This document shows, piece by piece, positions 34,043 to 45,043 of a DNA stretch of 64,000 nt. The stretch lies in NCBI GenBank assembly GCA_902761715.1, contig CACWLK010000002.1, positions 47,629 through 111,628 of the forward strand. The letters are read 5' to 3'. The stretch comes from an uncultured Rhodospirillales bacterium (GTDB taxonomy: Bacteria > Pseudomonadota > Alphaproteobacteria > RF32 > CAG-239). Both the position numbers and the translations under genes were made by a program. The notes beneath the pieces were generated by a model. It had not been told where the DNA came from. It saw only the letters and a list, made by a program, of their open reading frames with translations, and did no database searches. Position 1 is the first letter of the stretch, and each line of letters begins with the position of its first letter.

Positions 34043-36127
34043 ATGTCAGACACAGAAAATCAAGATTTTTACGATGCAAATTCTTCGGACGCCCCCCTTA
34101 TTGACAGTTTGGGAAGTGCGGTAAAACGCATTATCGAAAAAGGTAAAGCTCGCGGATATATTACGGTTGAAGAACTTAACAAAGCTCTGCCTTCCGAAAA
34201 AGAATCTTCCGAACAAATTGAAGATATCATGGCCGAAATTTCTGATATGGGCATCAGTATCATATCCGAATCGGACGCCGACAGCTTTGAAGCTGAAGAA
34301 AGCGATGAAATCTCGGAAGAATATGACGAGAGCGGCAACCTTGATGAAAAAGATATCGGACGCTATGACGATCCGGTTCGCATGTATTTGAAAGAAATGG
34401 GCAGCGTTGAACTTCTTTCACGTGATGGTGAAATAGCCATTGCCAAACGTATAGAAGCCGGCAAAACCGTTATGATTGACGGTCTTTGCGAAAGCCCTAT
34501 GACCATTAAAGCTATTGCCTCTTGGCGTGATGACCTGCTCAGCGGACATATGCAATTGCGTGATGTCGTCGACCTTGAAATGATGTACGGAGACGACCCC
34601 GAAGCTATTGTTTATGACGACGAGGACAGCGCCTCAAACGTAATGGACCTTGACAAAGTTACCGCTGAAATAGCCGACAAAGAAAACGACCTCGACGACT
34701 TGGACGAAGATCTGGAAGAAGATATGGACCTCGAAGACACCGTTGATGACAGCGAAGGAGACGATGTCGACGATATTTCGGACAAAGAAGAGAGCAGTGA
34801 AGATGGCGAAAACTCATCATCAGGAGATATGGACGATGACGATGTCAGCGGACATTCTTCTGCCTCGGTTTCAGCTATGGAAGAAGCTTTGTGGGAACCT
34901 GTTCTTGAAATATTAAACAAAATTTCAAGCTACTATGATGATTTGAAAAAAATTCAAAGCCAACGTGTTACTTCCATTATATCCGGCAAGTCAATAAAAC
35001 CTGCTTTGGAAAAGAAATATATTCAAGTAAAGCGTGAACTTGTTGAGTTAATGAGTTCAATTCACTTAAATGCAGGCAGAATTGAACAGCTTGTTGAACA
35101 ACTCAATGAGCTTAATAAAAGACTCATGGGGCTGGAAGGCAAACTGTTGCGTTATGCATTGTCTTGCAAAATTAAACGTGAAGATTTCTTGAACGAATAC
35201 CAACAATCCGAGCTTGATCCCGATTGGCTTAAAAACATATCACGCAAAAAAGATAAGCATTGGCAGGAATTTGTTACCAAATACGGAACAGAAATTACCG
35301 AACTGCGTGACAGCGTTGCTCAAATGGCTCAGGAATGTGGTCTGCCTATCAGTGAATATCGCCGCATGGTCGATACCATCAAAAAAGGTGAGCGCGAAGC
35401 CGAACGTGCCAAAAAAGAAATGATTGAAGCCAACTTGCGCTTGGTTATTTCGATTGCCAAAAAATACACCAATCGTGGTTTGCAGTTCTTAGACCTCATT
35501 CAAGAAGGTAACATCGGTTTGATGAAAGCCGTTGACAAGTTTGAATATCGCCGTGGTTACAAGTTTTCTACTTATGCCACATGGTGGATACGTCAAGCCA
35601 TCACTCGTTCGATTGCCGATCAGGCCCGCACAATTCGTATTCCTGTGCATATGATCGAAACAATCAACAAACTCGTTCGCACTTCACGTCAAATGTTATC
35701 CGAAATGGGACGTGAACCCGTACCTGAGGAATTAGCAGCTCGTCTGTCCATGCCTTTGGAAAAAGTACGTAAAGTTATGAAGATTGCTAAAGAACCGGTA
35801 AGTTTGGAATCTCCTGTCGGCGATGAGGAAGACTCATCACTCGGTGATTTTATTCCTGATGAAAGCGCATTACAACCGCTTGATTCGGCAATTCACTCCA
35901 ACTTAAAAGAAACTTGCACTCGCATTCTGTCATCACTTACACCGCGTGAGGAGCGTGTTTTGCGTATGCGTTTTGGTATTGGAATGAACACCGACCATAC
36001 TTTGGAAGAAGTCGGACAACAGTTTAACGTTACTCGTGAACGTATTCGTCAGATTGAGGCCAAAGCCTTGCGCAAGCTCAAACATCCGAGCCGCTCACGC
36101 AAACTCCGTTCTTTCTTGGATCAATAA
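34043..36127 (+). CDS. rpoD: RNA polymerase primary sigma factor RpoD
   Basis: Housekeeping sigma-70. The 694-residue protein has region 1.1 (about residues 15-75), region 1.2 ([19 protein letters not shown]), a long non-conserved region with a very acidic run (about residues 190-275), region 2 with the -10 recognition segment [18 protein letters not shown], region 3, and region 4 with [22 protein letters not shown] lies 6-10 bases before the ATG. Preceded by a TTGACA at about 33955 with a weak -10. Terminator downstream. Confidence 0.97.
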   Translation: MSDTENQDFYDANSSDAPLIDSLGSAVKRIIEKGKARGYITVEELNKALPSEKESSEQIEDIMAEISDMGISIISESDADSFEAEESDEISEEYDESGNLDEKDIGRYDDPVRMYLKEMGSVELLSRDGEIAIAKRIEAGKTVMIDGLCESPMTIKAIASWRDDLLSGHMQLRDVVDLEMMYGDDPEAIVYDDEDSASNVMDLDKVTAEIADKENDLDDLDEDLEEDMDLEDTVDDSEGDDVDDISDKEESSEDGENSSSGDMDDDDVSGHSSASVSAMEEALWEPVLEILNKISSYYDDLKKIQSQRVTSIISGKSIKPALEKKYIQVKRELVELMSSIHLNAGRIEQLVEQLNELNKRLMGLEGKLLRYALSCKIKREDFLNEYQQSELDPDWLKNISRKKDKHWQEFVTKYGTEITELRDSVAQMAQECGLPISEYRRMVDTIKKGEREAERAKKEMIEANLRLVISIAKKYTNRGLQFLDLIQEGNIGLMKAVDKFEYRRGYKFSTYATWWIRQAITRSIADQARTIRIPVHMIETINKLVRTSRQMLSEMGREPVPEELAARLSMPLEKVRKVMKIAKEPVSLESPVGDEEDSSLGDFIPDESALQPLDSAIHSNLKETCTRILSSLTPREERVLRMRFGIGMNTDHTLEEVGQQFNVTRERIRQIEAKALRKLKHPSRSRKLRSFLDQ

Positions 36128-36129
36128 AA

Positions 36130-36160
36130 ACAAAGCCCCGTTTTCTCGGGGCTTTGTTTA
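36130..36160. terminator. Bidirectional terminator between rpoD and recG
   Basis: Stem ACAAAGCCCCG/CGGGGCTTTGT, loop TTTTCT, flanked by A and T runs; overlaps the recG stop codon on the minus strand. Confidence 0.85.
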
Positions 36161-38236
36161 TCCTGCCAAATAAGTTTTGACAGCATCATCTCGCTCAAAC
36201 AAATAGAGCAGGGTACGCAATGCTTCTCCTCTCGGACTTTTCAAATCAGGATCACTGTTAACAATCATTTTTGCGTCTTGTGAGGCTGTCATTAACAACC
36301 CTTGATGGACACTCATATCTGCCAATCTGAAATTAGTAAAACCGGATTGCCTTGTGCCCAAAATTTCTCCGCCGCCACGCAATTTCAAATCTTCTTCCGC
36401 AATCAAAAAACCGTCCTCTGTTTCTTTCATAACCTGTAGACGAGAACGAGCTGTTGAGCTGATTGGATATCCATAAAGCAACAAACAAGTTGCTGCATTA
36501 TTTCCTCTCTTAACCCTACCGCGCAATTGATGAAGCTGAGCCAACCCAAAACGTTCAGCGTGTTCAATAATCATAATTGTTGCTTCCGGCACATTGACTC
36601 CGACTTCAATAACTGTTGTTGCTACCAAAAGACTGATTTTACCGGTCTTAAATTGCTCCATAATTTCGTCTTTTTGTTTTTCTTTCATCTTGCCATGAAT
36701 AAGTCCGACCTTATTGCCAAACACTTTCTGCAACAACTCAAATCTTTGTTCTGCCGCCGCCAAATCGAGCTTTTCAGACTCTTCAACCAACGGACATACC
36801 CAATAAGCCCGCGACCCTTGTTTCAACTTGTTTTTGAGTGCCTCGACAATATCATCAGCCTTGGTCAATGGCATAACTCTGGTATCGACCGGTTTTCGTC
36901 CCTCCGGCAATTGATCAATTTTTGAATACTCCATATCTCCGAACGCTGTCAGTATCAAACTCCGTGGTATTGGGGTAGCCGTCATAACTAATATATCGGC
37001 CTTGTTTCCTTTGTTTGACAGATTAAGCCGCTGATGTACTCCGAAACGGTGTTGTTCATCAATAACGACACATGCCAAATCCTTAAACTCCACATCTTCA
37101 ACAAACAAAGCGTGCGTTCCGATTAAAATATCAATTTTTCCCTCGGCTAAGTCTGCAATAATTTTACTGCGAGCCTTTCCCTTTACTTTTCCGATTAACA
37201 ACTCCGCTCGCAAACCTATCGCCTCACAAAGCGGTGCAATAGTTTCCATATGTTGTTTTGCCAAAATCTCTGTCGGAGCCATTATGGCAGCTTGCGTTCC
37301 GCATTCCACGGCATTAAGCATCGTCAGCAATGCAACAATTGTTTTACCGCTTCCGACATCACCTTGCAACAATCGCAACATCCGATTATCACTTGCCTGA
37401 TCGGCAAAAATTTCTCGTAAAACTTTGTCTTGTGCATTTGTCAGCTTAAACGGCAACATATCCAACACTTTTCTACGGAGCAGGCCATTGCCGGCAATCT
37501 TGCGACCTTTTTGTTTTTTTACCTTTTGTCTTACAATCGCCAACGCCAATTGGTTAGCCAACAGCTCATCATATGCCAACCGTGTTCTGATCGGATTTGT
37601 CGGCAACAAATCATCAAGACTGTGCGGATGATGAGCAGCAACAATAGCCTGATTAAAACTAGCAAAACCATGTTGTTTCAAAAAATTTTCTTCCTGCCAT
37701 TCCGCAAACTTAGGCAACCTTTGCAAGGCTTGTTCAACCAATTTATTCATAAACTTATTGGTAACTCCTGCGGTCAAACCGTACACCGGCTCAAATTGCG
37801 GAATATCTGCCACATCTTTGACAATGTAATCAGGGTGGCTCATCTGCAACATATTATTAAAGCTCTCAATTTTTCCGCTCACAAAACGCTTTTCCCCGAC
37901 AGGCAGATTTTTTTCAATAGAACTCGGATATGCCTTAAAAAAGCACAATAACAATTGCTCTCCGGCATTATCTTCACACATAACCCGGTATGGCTGGCTT
38001 TTTCGGTGTGGTGCCTCATGTTCAATAACCGTAATTTCGATTGTGTTGATATCTCCGACTTTTGCGTTTTTTAGTGATGGAATAATATTACGATTAACCA
38101 AAGAGTAGGGCAAATGCCACAATACATCACCGATTTTTCTAATATCCAGATTTCCCAACAGCTTGGCATATTTTTCGCCAATTCCCGAAAGTGTGGTAAT
38201 ATCGCTGAACAGAGGATACAAAATTGCCGGACGCAT
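36158..38236 (-). CDS. recG: ATP-dependent DNA helicase RecG
   Basis: Branch-migrating helicase for stalled forks and recombination intermediates. The 692-residue protein has the N-terminal wedge/OB domain (about residues 60-160), Walker A LLQGDVGSGKT, DEQH (motif II), TATPIPRSL (motif III), and the TRG motif region near GLAQLHQLRGRVKRG. ATG at 38236 faces mfd divergently, 83 bases from its start. Confidence 0.96.
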   Translation of the reverse strand: MRPAILYPLFSDITTLSGIGEKYAKLLGNLDIRKIGDVLWHLPYSLVNRNIIPSLKNAKVGDINTIEITVIEHEAPHRKSQPYRVMCEDNAGEQLLLCFFKAYPSSIEKNLPVGEKRFVSGKIESFNNMLQMSHPDYIVKDVADIPQFEPVYGLTAGVTNKFMNKLVEQALQRLPKFAEWQEENFLKQHGFASFNQAIVAAHHPHSLDDLLPTNPIRTRLAYDELLANQLALAIVRQKVKKQKGRKIAGNGLLRRKVLDMLPFKLTNAQDKVLREIFADQASDNRMLRLLQGDVGSGKTIVALLTMLNAVECGTQAAIMAPTEILAKQHMETIAPLCEAIGLRAELLIGKVKGKARSKIIADLAEGKIDILIGTHALFVEDVEFKDLACVVIDEQHRFGVHQRLNLSNKGNKADILVMTATPIPRSLILTAFGDMEYSKIDQLPEGRKPVDTRVMPLTKADDIVEALKNKLKQGSRAYWVCPLVEESEKLDLAAAEQRFELLQKVFGNKVGLIHGKMKEKQKDEIMEQFKTGKISLLVATTVIEVGVNVPEATIMIIEHAERFGLAQLHQLRGRVKRGNNAATCLLLYGYPISSTARSRLQVMKETEDGFLIAEEDLKLRGGGEILGTRQSGFTNFRLADMSVHQGLLMTASQDAKMIVNSDPDLKSPRGEALRTLLYLFERDDAVKTYLAG

Positions 38237-38319
38237 TGCTTAAAACCTCAAAAATTGATTGCTATTCTTGCACAATTGTATATATTTTTGAAAAAGATGT
38301 AAACAACAAGATAAAAACC

Positions 38320-41300
38320 ATGTTTGAACAGTTGAAAAATATAAAACCTGAAACTCAAAACATATCTTCGGTTGCCGACGGCGCCGAAGCTTTTATCTTG
38401 TATAAACTGTCGCAAGTTTCAAAAAATGACATACTTTTCATAGCCTCCGATGGTACATCTTTAGCTCAAACCGCATCATTGTTACGCTACATTGCCCCGA
38501 CGACAGAAGTTCTGACTTTTCCGGCATGGGATACAGTGCCTTATGACCGCATATCGCCAAACACCGGCATCATTGCTGAAAGAGTAGATGTTTTAGCTCA
38601 TCTATCACTAAACCCGACCGCCGCAAAACCTCGAATTATCATTACCAGTGTCGGCGCAGTCATGCAAAAACTTCCGCCCAAAAAGGTTTTTCTAAATTCG
38701 GTAAAATCAATTCAAATCGGCTCTCAACTCAGCCTTACTGACTTTTTGCACTATGTATCCTTGAATGGCTATACACGAGTAGAGCAGGTCATGGAACCCG
38801 GTGAATATGCTGTTCGTGGTGATATACTCGACATTTTTCCGGCAGGCAGCGAACACCCCTTGCGCATAGACTTATTCGGCGATGAAGTCGAAAAAATCCG
38901 CACTTTTGATGTCCTGACCCAACGTACTACCGGCGAGCAAAATCACTACACTTTTCAAGCTGCCGGAGAAGTCATATTAGACGAGAATACAGTTAAAAAC
39001 TTCCGTTCTCGCTACCGTGAAACTTTTGGTGCCGCCTGTAAAGATGATGAGATTTATGAAGCAATTTCCAACTCCAAAAAATATATGGGCATGGAAAACT
39101 GGTTGCCTTTTTTCTATGAAGAAAACTTGCCGACATTATTTGAGTATCTTCCTCAGGCAACCGTTATTTTCGGACGCAATGCCGAAGCCGCAATTGAGGC
39201 CAAAAATGACAGTATTATTGATCACTATCAGGCACGCCTTGAAAATTTGTCCTTAAAATCTCAACAAACCGAGGTTGATACTTACCGTCCTGTACCGCCA
39301 GAACAAATGTTTTTGTCCCCGCAAGAGATATTATCAAAGATCAATTTGCATATGACCTCACTCAATATGCCTGACGGAAATGATAATATCGACGCGGCAA
39401 CCATACCTTCTCGTGATTTTTCATCAGCCAAAAACATTACCCCGTCACAGGTCTATGTTGAGTTGCTCAATTCTTTTGTTGAATACGGCAAGTTGTCGCG
39501 GTTTATTTGTTGCTATACTGCCGGTTCAAGAGAACGCTTGTTTACATTACTCAACGAAGCTATTTCAAACAACAATTTCAAAGTCAACCTTACACTTGCT
39601 GACAATTGGAAAGATGCTTGTCTTAAAGCCAGAGACAGTATTGTTTTAATTGTTGCCGGCATGCAACATGGCTTTCGTAATGATGAGTTCTATTTTGTTT
39701 CTGAACAAGATATTTTAGGCCCCAAACAAAATCATCGTTCTCCTCGCAAAGTTTCATCAAAGGATTTTATTGCCGACGTTTCATCACTAAATATCGGAGA
39801 ACTTGTCGTACACCTTGAACACGGTATCGGTCGTTTTATGGGGCTTGAAAATATTTCCGCCGGCGGTGCTGACCATGATTGTCTAAAGATAATTTATGCC
39901 AACGACGACAAACTTTTTGTTCCGGTCGAAAACATTGAGATGGTATCACGCTATGGTGCCGATGATGAAAACATTCAGCTTGATACCCTAGGCGGTATGG
40001 CTTGGGAGGCTAAAAAAGCCAAGGTCAAAAAACGCATACATGAATTGGCCGAAAAACTTATTGCCATTGCTGCCCGTCGTCAACTTAAAAAAGCCGAAAC
40101 CTATATTGCCTCTGACGGCATATATGACGAGTTTTGTTCCGGCTTTCCGTATAATGAAACCGATGATCAGTTAAATGCTATCAGCGATGTGATGGGTGAT
40201 CTTTCTGCAGGAATTCCAATGGACAGACTGATTTGCGGTGATGTCGGGTTTGGCAAGACCGAAGTTGCACTGCGTGCAGCTTTTACCGTCGCTATGTCCG
40301 GAGGGCAGGTTGCACTCATTGTGCCTACCACCTTGCTGGCTCGCCAACACTATATGAATTTTAAGCAACGAATGAACGGTTTTCCTTTGAATGTTGCTAT
40401 GTTATCTCGCCTAACCACCGTAACAGAGGCACGTAAAATAAAAGCCGGTATGAAAGACGGCTCGGTTGATATAGTTATCGGTACTCATGCTCTGTTGTCT
40501 GACAACATTGAGTTCAACAACCTCGGACTTCTGATTATTGATGAAGAACAACACTTTGGTGTTGCCCACAAAGAAAAGCTTAAGGCCTTAAAAGACGATG
40601 TCCATGTTTTGACCTTAACGGCAACCCCTATACCTCGTACATTGCAACTGTCACTAACTGGTGTAAAACAACTGAGCATAATCGCCACACCTCCGGTTGA
40701 CAGACTTGCCGCTCGTACATTTGTAATGCCTTTTGACCGTGTAATGATAAAAGAGGCAATTTACCGTGAAAAATTCCGCGGCGGCCAGACATTTGTGGTC
40801 TGCCCACGGGTTTCTGACATTCCCGAGGTCCAAAAAATTCTAAAAGAAATCGCTCCTGATGTTGAAATTCTGGTTGCTCACGGACAAATGCCGGTAAAAC
40901 AGCTGGAAGACGTTATGAACTCGTTTGTTGATAAAAAAGGCGATATTCTTCTTTCTACCACCATTATTGAATCCGGCATTGATATGCCATCGGTTAACAC
41001 GATGATTGTCTATCGTGCCGATATGTTCGGTCTTGCCCAGTTATATCAACTCCGTGGACGTATCGGGCGTTCTAAAGTCCGTGGTTATTGCTATTTTACG
41101 GTTCCTCAGCATAAAAACTTAAAACCCATTGCCGAACGTCGGCTCAGTATTTTACAGGCACTGGACAGCCTGGGGGCAGGGTTCTCGCTGGCCAGCCATG
41201 ATATGGATATTCGCGGTTCCGGCAATGTCCTTGGAGAAGAACAGTCCGGACATATCAAAGATGTAGGTATAGCTCTTTATCATCATATGCTTGAGGAAGA

Positions 41301-41793
41301 AATCATGCGCATCAAAAATGGTGAAAAGCTTGAAGAAAAAGCCTCTGCTGAATGGAGCCCGCAAATTGTAACCGGAGTTCCGATTATGATCTCCGAAACT
41401 TATGTCCGCGATCTAGGTGTAAGACTGGGATTATACAAACGTATCGGTTCTCTTGAAACTCCGGAGGAACTTCTTGATATGCGTGAAGAATTGGTTGATC
41501 GTTTTGGTCCTATCCCTCAGGAAGTTGAAAATCTACTCAAAACAGTTGAAATAAAACAACTATGCCGTCAGAGCAATATTGAGCGTATTGATGCCGGAGC
41601 CAAAGGCTTTGTAATCGGTTTTCACAATAACAATTTCAAATCACCGGATAAACTTGTAGATCTGATTGCCCGTTCCGGCGGGAGCATAAAAGTCAGACCA
41701 GATCAAAAAATCTTTATAGCTCGTGATTTGGACGAATACGCTAAACGCCTTGAAGCTATCCGCAGTTTTATCGAAAAACTCCTCAGCCTGTAA
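38320..41793 (+). CDS. mfd: Transcription-repair coupling factor Mfd
   Basis: Releases stalled RNA polymerase and recruits UvrA. The 1157-residue protein has the UvrB-homology module (residues 1-330), the RNA polymerase interaction domain (about 450-530; LNIGELVVHLEHGIGRFMGL), RecG-like helicase with CGDVGFGKTEVALRAA, DEEQHFG and TATPIPRTLQ, the TRG motif and the C-terminal UvrA-inhibiting domain. ATG at 38320 chosen over an in-frame ATG at 38224 because only it matches the family N-terminus; the extra 32 residues overlap the recG start. Confidence 0.95.
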   Translation: MFEQLKNIKPETQNISSVADGAEAFILYKLSQVSKNDILFIASDGTSLAQTASLLRYIAPTTEVLTFPAWDTVPYDRISPNTGIIAERVDVLAHLSLNPTAAKPRIIITSVGAVMQKLPPKKVFLNSVKSIQIGSQLSLTDFLHYVSLNGYTRVEQVMEPGEYAVRGDILDIFPAGSEHPLRIDLFGDEVEKIRTFDVLTQRTTGEQNHYTFQAAGEVILDENTVKNFRSRYRETFGAACKDDEIYEAISNSKKYMGMENWLPFFYEENLPTLFEYLPQATVIFGRNAEAAIEAKNDSIIDHYQARLENLSLKSQQTEVDTYRPVPPEQMFLSPQEILSKINLHMTSLNMPDGNDNIDAATIPSRDFSSAKNITPSQVYVELLNSFVEYGKLSRFICCYTAGSRERLFTLLNEAISNNNFKVNLTLADNWKDACLKARDSIVLIVAGMQHGFRNDEFYFVSEQDILGPKQNHRSPRKVSSKDFIADVSSLNIGELVVHLEHGIGRFMGLENISAGGADHDCLKIIYANDDKLFVPVENIEMVSRYGADDENIQLDTLGGMAWEAKKAKVKKRIHELAEKLIAIAARRQLKKAETYIASDGIYDEFCSGFPYNETDDQLNAISDVMGDLSAGIPMDRLICGDVGFGKTEVALRAAFTVAMSGGQVALIVPTTLLARQHYMNFKQRMNGFPLNVAMLSRLTTVTEARKIKAGMKDGSVDIVIGTHALLSDNIEFNNLGLLIIDEEQHFGVAHKEKLKALKDDVHVLTLTATPIPRTLQLSLTGVKQLSIIATPPVDRLAARTFVMPFDRVMIKEAIYREKFRGGQTFVVCPRVSDIPEVQKILKEIAPDVEILVAHGQMPVKQLEDVMNSFVDKKGDILLSTTIIESGIDMPSVNTMIVYRADMFGLAQLYQLRGRIGRSKVRGYCYFTVPQHKNLKPIAERRLSILQALDSLGAGFSLASHDMDIRGSGNVLGEEQSGHIKDVGIALYHHMLEEEIMRIKNGEKLEEKASAEWSPQIVTGVPIMISETYVRDLGVRLGLYKRIGSLETPEELLDMREELVDRFGPIPQEVENLLKTVEIKQLCRQSNIERIDAGAKGFVIGFHNNNFKSPDKLVDLIARSGGSIKVRPDQKIFIARDLDEYAKRLEAIRSFIEKLLSL

Positions 41794-41821
41794 AAATCTG
41801 TTTACACTCCGCAAAAAATAA

Positions 41822-41850
41822 AAGGGTGCAAATGCACCCCTATTTTTTAT
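41822..41850. terminator. Terminator between mfd and the DUF192 gene
   Basis: Stem AGGGTGCA/TGCACCCCT with loop AA and flanking A/T runs between convergent stop codons. Confidence 0.75.
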
Positions 41851-41863
41851 AGGATTATTGTTT

Positions 41864-42445
41864 TTAATCAAGAGACTGTGGTGCAGCTTCAACTGTATTC
41901 GTTGCTTCTCCAACTTTTTCTACAGCTGCGGGTTCGGCAACTGTGTCAACCTGTTGCACATCTGCAGGCTCTTCTTCAACAGCTTGAGTTTTTTCACCCT
42001 CAAACCATGAATATTTTACATTATCACCGATTTTAATTCCATATTTTTTGACATCGCCAGCATTAACTTCTAATACTGCATAAGGAGCATAGGGTGCCAC
42101 AATCAATTTTTCTGAATTAGGTTCGGCATTCTCATAAATCCAATAAACCATGCCATCTTTATCAACAAACAGCATATCCAATGGAATTTTGGTGTTTTTC
42201 ATCCACATTGCGCTTTCTTCGCCGATTTTCCACAAAGCAAACAACATACCTGATTTTTCATCGAGAGCATCACGGAACATCAGACCTTTACTCATCTCTT
42301 CTTCAGTCTGAGCCAATTCAACTTTGTACTCAACCTTATTGCCGTCAGCACTGACAACACTCAACTCACCGGTTTTTGCTTTTTCTGACTTTGAGCAGGC
42401 AACCAAAACCAACGCCATAACAACAGCAGCCAATAAATTACGCAT
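41864..42445 (-). CDS. DUF192 family lipoprotein
   Basis: The 193-residue protein has a lipoprotein signal MRNLLAAVVMALVLVAC with Cys17 as lipid site, then a DUF192 domain (about residues 30-140) with SKGLMFRDALDEKSGMLFAL, MWMKNTKIPLDMLFVD and APYAVLEVNAGDVKKYGI, and a Pro/Ala/Glu-rich tail (145-193). DUF192 function is unknown. ATG at 42445 has GGAGG 5 bases upstream, against a longer in-frame ATG at 42505. Confidence 0.9.
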   Translation of the reverse strand: MRNLLAAVVMALVLVACSKSEKAKTGELSVVSADGNKVEYKVELAQTEEEMSKGLMFRDALDEKSGMLFALWKIGEESAMWMKNTKIPLDMLFVDKDGMVYWIYENAEPNSEKLIVAPYAPYAVLEVNAGDVKKYGIKIGDNVKYSWFEGEKTQAVEEEPADVQQVDTVAEPAAVEKVGEATNTVEAAPQSLD

Positions 42446-42607
42446 TTTAACCTCCAAAAAACACAATACTGTCAAAATGATATAATAATATTTTTTGAAA
42501 TACAATGTTTTTTAATTTTTATTCAACTTTGTGATTTTATTCTTGTCAACCTGTTATAATTAAGTTATGAATAAACAGATATTACGATATATAGAGGGTT
42601 ACTGATT

Positions 42608-43261
42608 ATGTTGCGCATAAAATTAATTTCATGTTTATCTGCCGTTGTTTTACTGACAGCTTGTTCTTCAACCCCAACCGTTGAACAACAGCCTATTGAA
42701 GAAGAGGCTCATTACCAGCCTATCCACATCACTTCCAGCAAAACCATTCCGTCTGATGTCAAAAATGCCAACTATAGTGATTCTACAACCACTACCACTA
42801 CCGCAAAAGTTCCGCTTATGCCCGAACTTAAAACTGAACCGACCCCAAAACTGAAGAAGTCGATTCCCATTATTCGTGAAACCCCGAAAAGCTATGCCCC
42901 CAGTGTCAACTACTTGGCTTTAACGGTTCTTTTTGACAATGGCGGCTCTACTATTGCTCCGTCTTACAGATATCCAATTGCACGTATAGCCAAGTTGGCC
43001 AAAGATCACAATGCTCAAATCCATATTTATGGGCACTCTTCAAGCCGCACCAAAAATACCACTATTTCTCGACATAAGGAAATCAACTTCAACACCTCAC
43101 TAAAAAGAGCAAAAGCTGTTGCCGCAGCTCTGCGCAATGCCGGTGTTAAAAAGGGAAACATTACCATCGAAGCAATGTCCGATCTTCACCAGTTGTTCAG
43201 TGAGGCAATGCCTGAGGGAGAACGTCTGAATCGCCGTGCTGAAATCTACGTCAGCTATTAA
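42608..43261 (+). CDS. OmpA-family lipoprotein
   Basis: The 217-residue protein has a lipoprotein signal (VVLLTAC, lipid Cys19), a Pro/Thr-rich linker (about 25-95), and a C-terminal OmpA-like peptidoglycan-binding domain (100-217): LTVLFDNGGSTIAPSY, IHIYGHSSSR, SLKRAKAVAAALRNAGV, LNRRAEIYVSY. Likely anchors outer membrane to the wall. AGAGGG lies upstream. A TATAAT occurs at 42556 but without a convincing -35. Followed after 14 bases by recJ. Confidence 0.88.
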   Translation: MLRIKLISCLSAVVLLTACSSTPTVEQQPIEEEAHYQPIHITSSKTIPSDVKNANYSDSTTTTTTAKVPLMPELKTEPTPKLKKSIPIIRETPKSYAPSVNYLALTVLFDNGGSTIAPSYRYPIARIAKLAKDHNAQIHIYGHSSSRTKNTTISRHKEINFNTSLKRAKAVAAALRNAGVKKGNITIEAMSDLHQLFSEAMPEGERLNRRAEIYVSY

Positions 43262-43275
43262 TAAAGGCCTTTACA

Positions 43276-45042
43276 GTGGAAATTGATTTTGCCTCTCAAA
43301 AATCTCTGAACGGAAACATCTGGAAGTTTTTATCTCCTGATGACCGTACAGTTGAAATGGCAGCGCAAAAATACAACATTCCTTTTCTTATTGCCAAAAT
43401 CCTTGCCGGACGTAACATTACCGGTGATGATATACCTGATTTTTTGAACCCCAAACTTCAAAACCTGATGCCGGATCCGTATGTTTTAAAAGACATGCAA
43501 AAGGCTGCAGAACGCATTGCCGAAGCCGTAGTCAAACAACAAAAAATTGCCATAATCGGTGATTATGACGTTGACGGAGCAACATCTTCCTCGGTTTTAC
43601 GCTTATTTTTAGAAAGTGTCGGCATCAACCCCTTAATTCATATCCCCGAGCGTGACGAAGGTTATGGCCCCAGTACCACGGCTGTTGATGATTTTATTGC
43701 CTGCGGTGCCGAACTCTTAATTACCGTTGATTGCGGCACAACTGCTTTTGAAGTTTTGGACTATGCAACTCAACATAACCTTCCTACCATTGTGCTCGAC
43801 CATCACCAAGCCGAAGAAAAATTACCCAACGTATATGCTGTTGTTAACCCTAAACGCCTTGATGAGGACAACAGCTACCCGTATTTAAAATATATGGCCG
43901 CTGTCGGAGTAGCTTTTATGACGGTTGTTGCTGTCAACCGCAATCTTCGCAATCAAGGTTTTTATCAAAATCATACTGAACCAGACCTCAAGCAATGGCT
44001 TGACTTGGTAGCTCTCGGTACCGTATGCGATGTTGTGCCGTTGCTCGGCTTAAACCGCGCCTTTGTGCGCCAAGGACTGACTGTCATGGCTCACCGCCGC
44101 AACATTGGCATAAAAGCATTAATTGACAAATCATCAATCAACGAAACTCCGACCAGCTATCACTTAGGCTACATCCTCGGTCCGCGTATTAACGCCGGCG
44201 GTCGTGTCGGAGATTCGTCATTGGGGAACAAACTTTTATGCAGTAAGGACGACTTTGAAGCCGCATCTTTAGCCGAAAAACTTGACGGCTTTAATACCCA
44301 ACGCAAAGAAATCGAAGCCTATGTCTTATTGCAAGCTATTGAAATCCTTGAAGGTACACCGCAAGACTATCCCATGGCTTTTGTATATGGTAACGATTGG
44401 CATCAGGGCGTAATCGGCATTGTTGCCGGAAAACTGCGTGAACGCTACAATCTTCCGTCATTTGTTATGTCGATAGAACCTGACGAGGTCAAAGGTTCGG
44501 CTCGTTCTGTTCCCGGTTTGGATATTGGCGCTTTAATCATGAAAGCCAAAGAACAAGGCATATTAACCAAAGGCGGCGGACATATTATGGCTGCAGGTTT
44601 TTCTCTGGAACAGGACAAAATTGAAGAATTCCGCAAATTCGCTGGTGAATACATTCAAAATATAATGCAGAACCAAACTCTCACACCTGTCTTAGAAATT
44701 GATGGAAGCCTTGATATATCAGCCGCCGGAGTAGATTTTATTGACAAACTTGAGGCTCTAGCCCCTTACGGATCAGGCAACCCCGAACCCAGACTTATGC
44801 TTACCAATGCTCTGGTTACAAAATCAACTATAGTCGGATCAGGACATGTCCGTTGTTTTTTGACTTCCTTAAACGGCGGAAGCCTCAAGGCTATGGCATT
44901 CCGCTGTGCCGACAACGAGATGGGCAAAGCCTTACTTAATGGTTCCGGCCAAAGTTTTAATCTGGTCGGCAGTCTGCGCCGTGATAATTGGCAAGGGCGC
45001 AATCAGGCACAATTTATAATTGATGATGCAATGAGGTCTTAA
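43276..45042 (+). CDS. recJ: Single-stranded-DNA exonuclease RecJ
   Basis: 5'-3' ssDNA exonuclease of the DHH family. The 588-residue protein has IGDYDVDGATSSSVL, the DHH motif LDHHQAEE, and the DHHA1 domain with GGGHIMAAGFSLE, then an OB-fold. Start is GTG at 43276 with AAAGG upstream, no better ATG being present. The DUF502 gene starts one base after its stop. Confidence 0.95.
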   Translation: MEIDFASQKSLNGNIWKFLSPDDRTVEMAAQKYNIPFLIAKILAGRNITGDDIPDFLNPKLQNLMPDPYVLKDMQKAAERIAEAVVKQQKIAIIGDYDVDGATSSSVLRLFLESVGINPLIHIPERDEGYGPSTTAVDDFIACGAELLITVDCGTTAFEVLDYATQHNLPTIVLDHHQAEEKLPNVYAVVNPKRLDEDNSYPYLKYMAAVGVAFMTVVAVNRNLRNQGFYQNHTEPDLKQWLDLVALGTVCDVVPLLGLNRAFVRQGLTVMAHRRNIGIKALIDKSSINETPTSYHLGYILGPRINAGGRVGDSSLGNKLLCSKDDFEAASLAEKLDGFNTQRKEIEAYVLLQAIEILEGTPQDYPMAFVYGNDWHQGVIGIVAGKLRERYNLPSFVMSIEPDEVKGSARSVPGLDIGALIMKAKEQGILTKGGGHIMAAGFSLEQDKIEEFRKFAGEYIQNIMQNQTLTPVLEIDGSLDISAAGVDFIDKLEALAPYGSGNPEPRLMLTNALVTKSTIVGSGHVRCFLTSLNGGSLKAMAFRCADNEMGKALLNGSGQSFNLVGSLRRDNWQGRNQAQFIIDDAMRS

Positions 45043-45043
45043 C

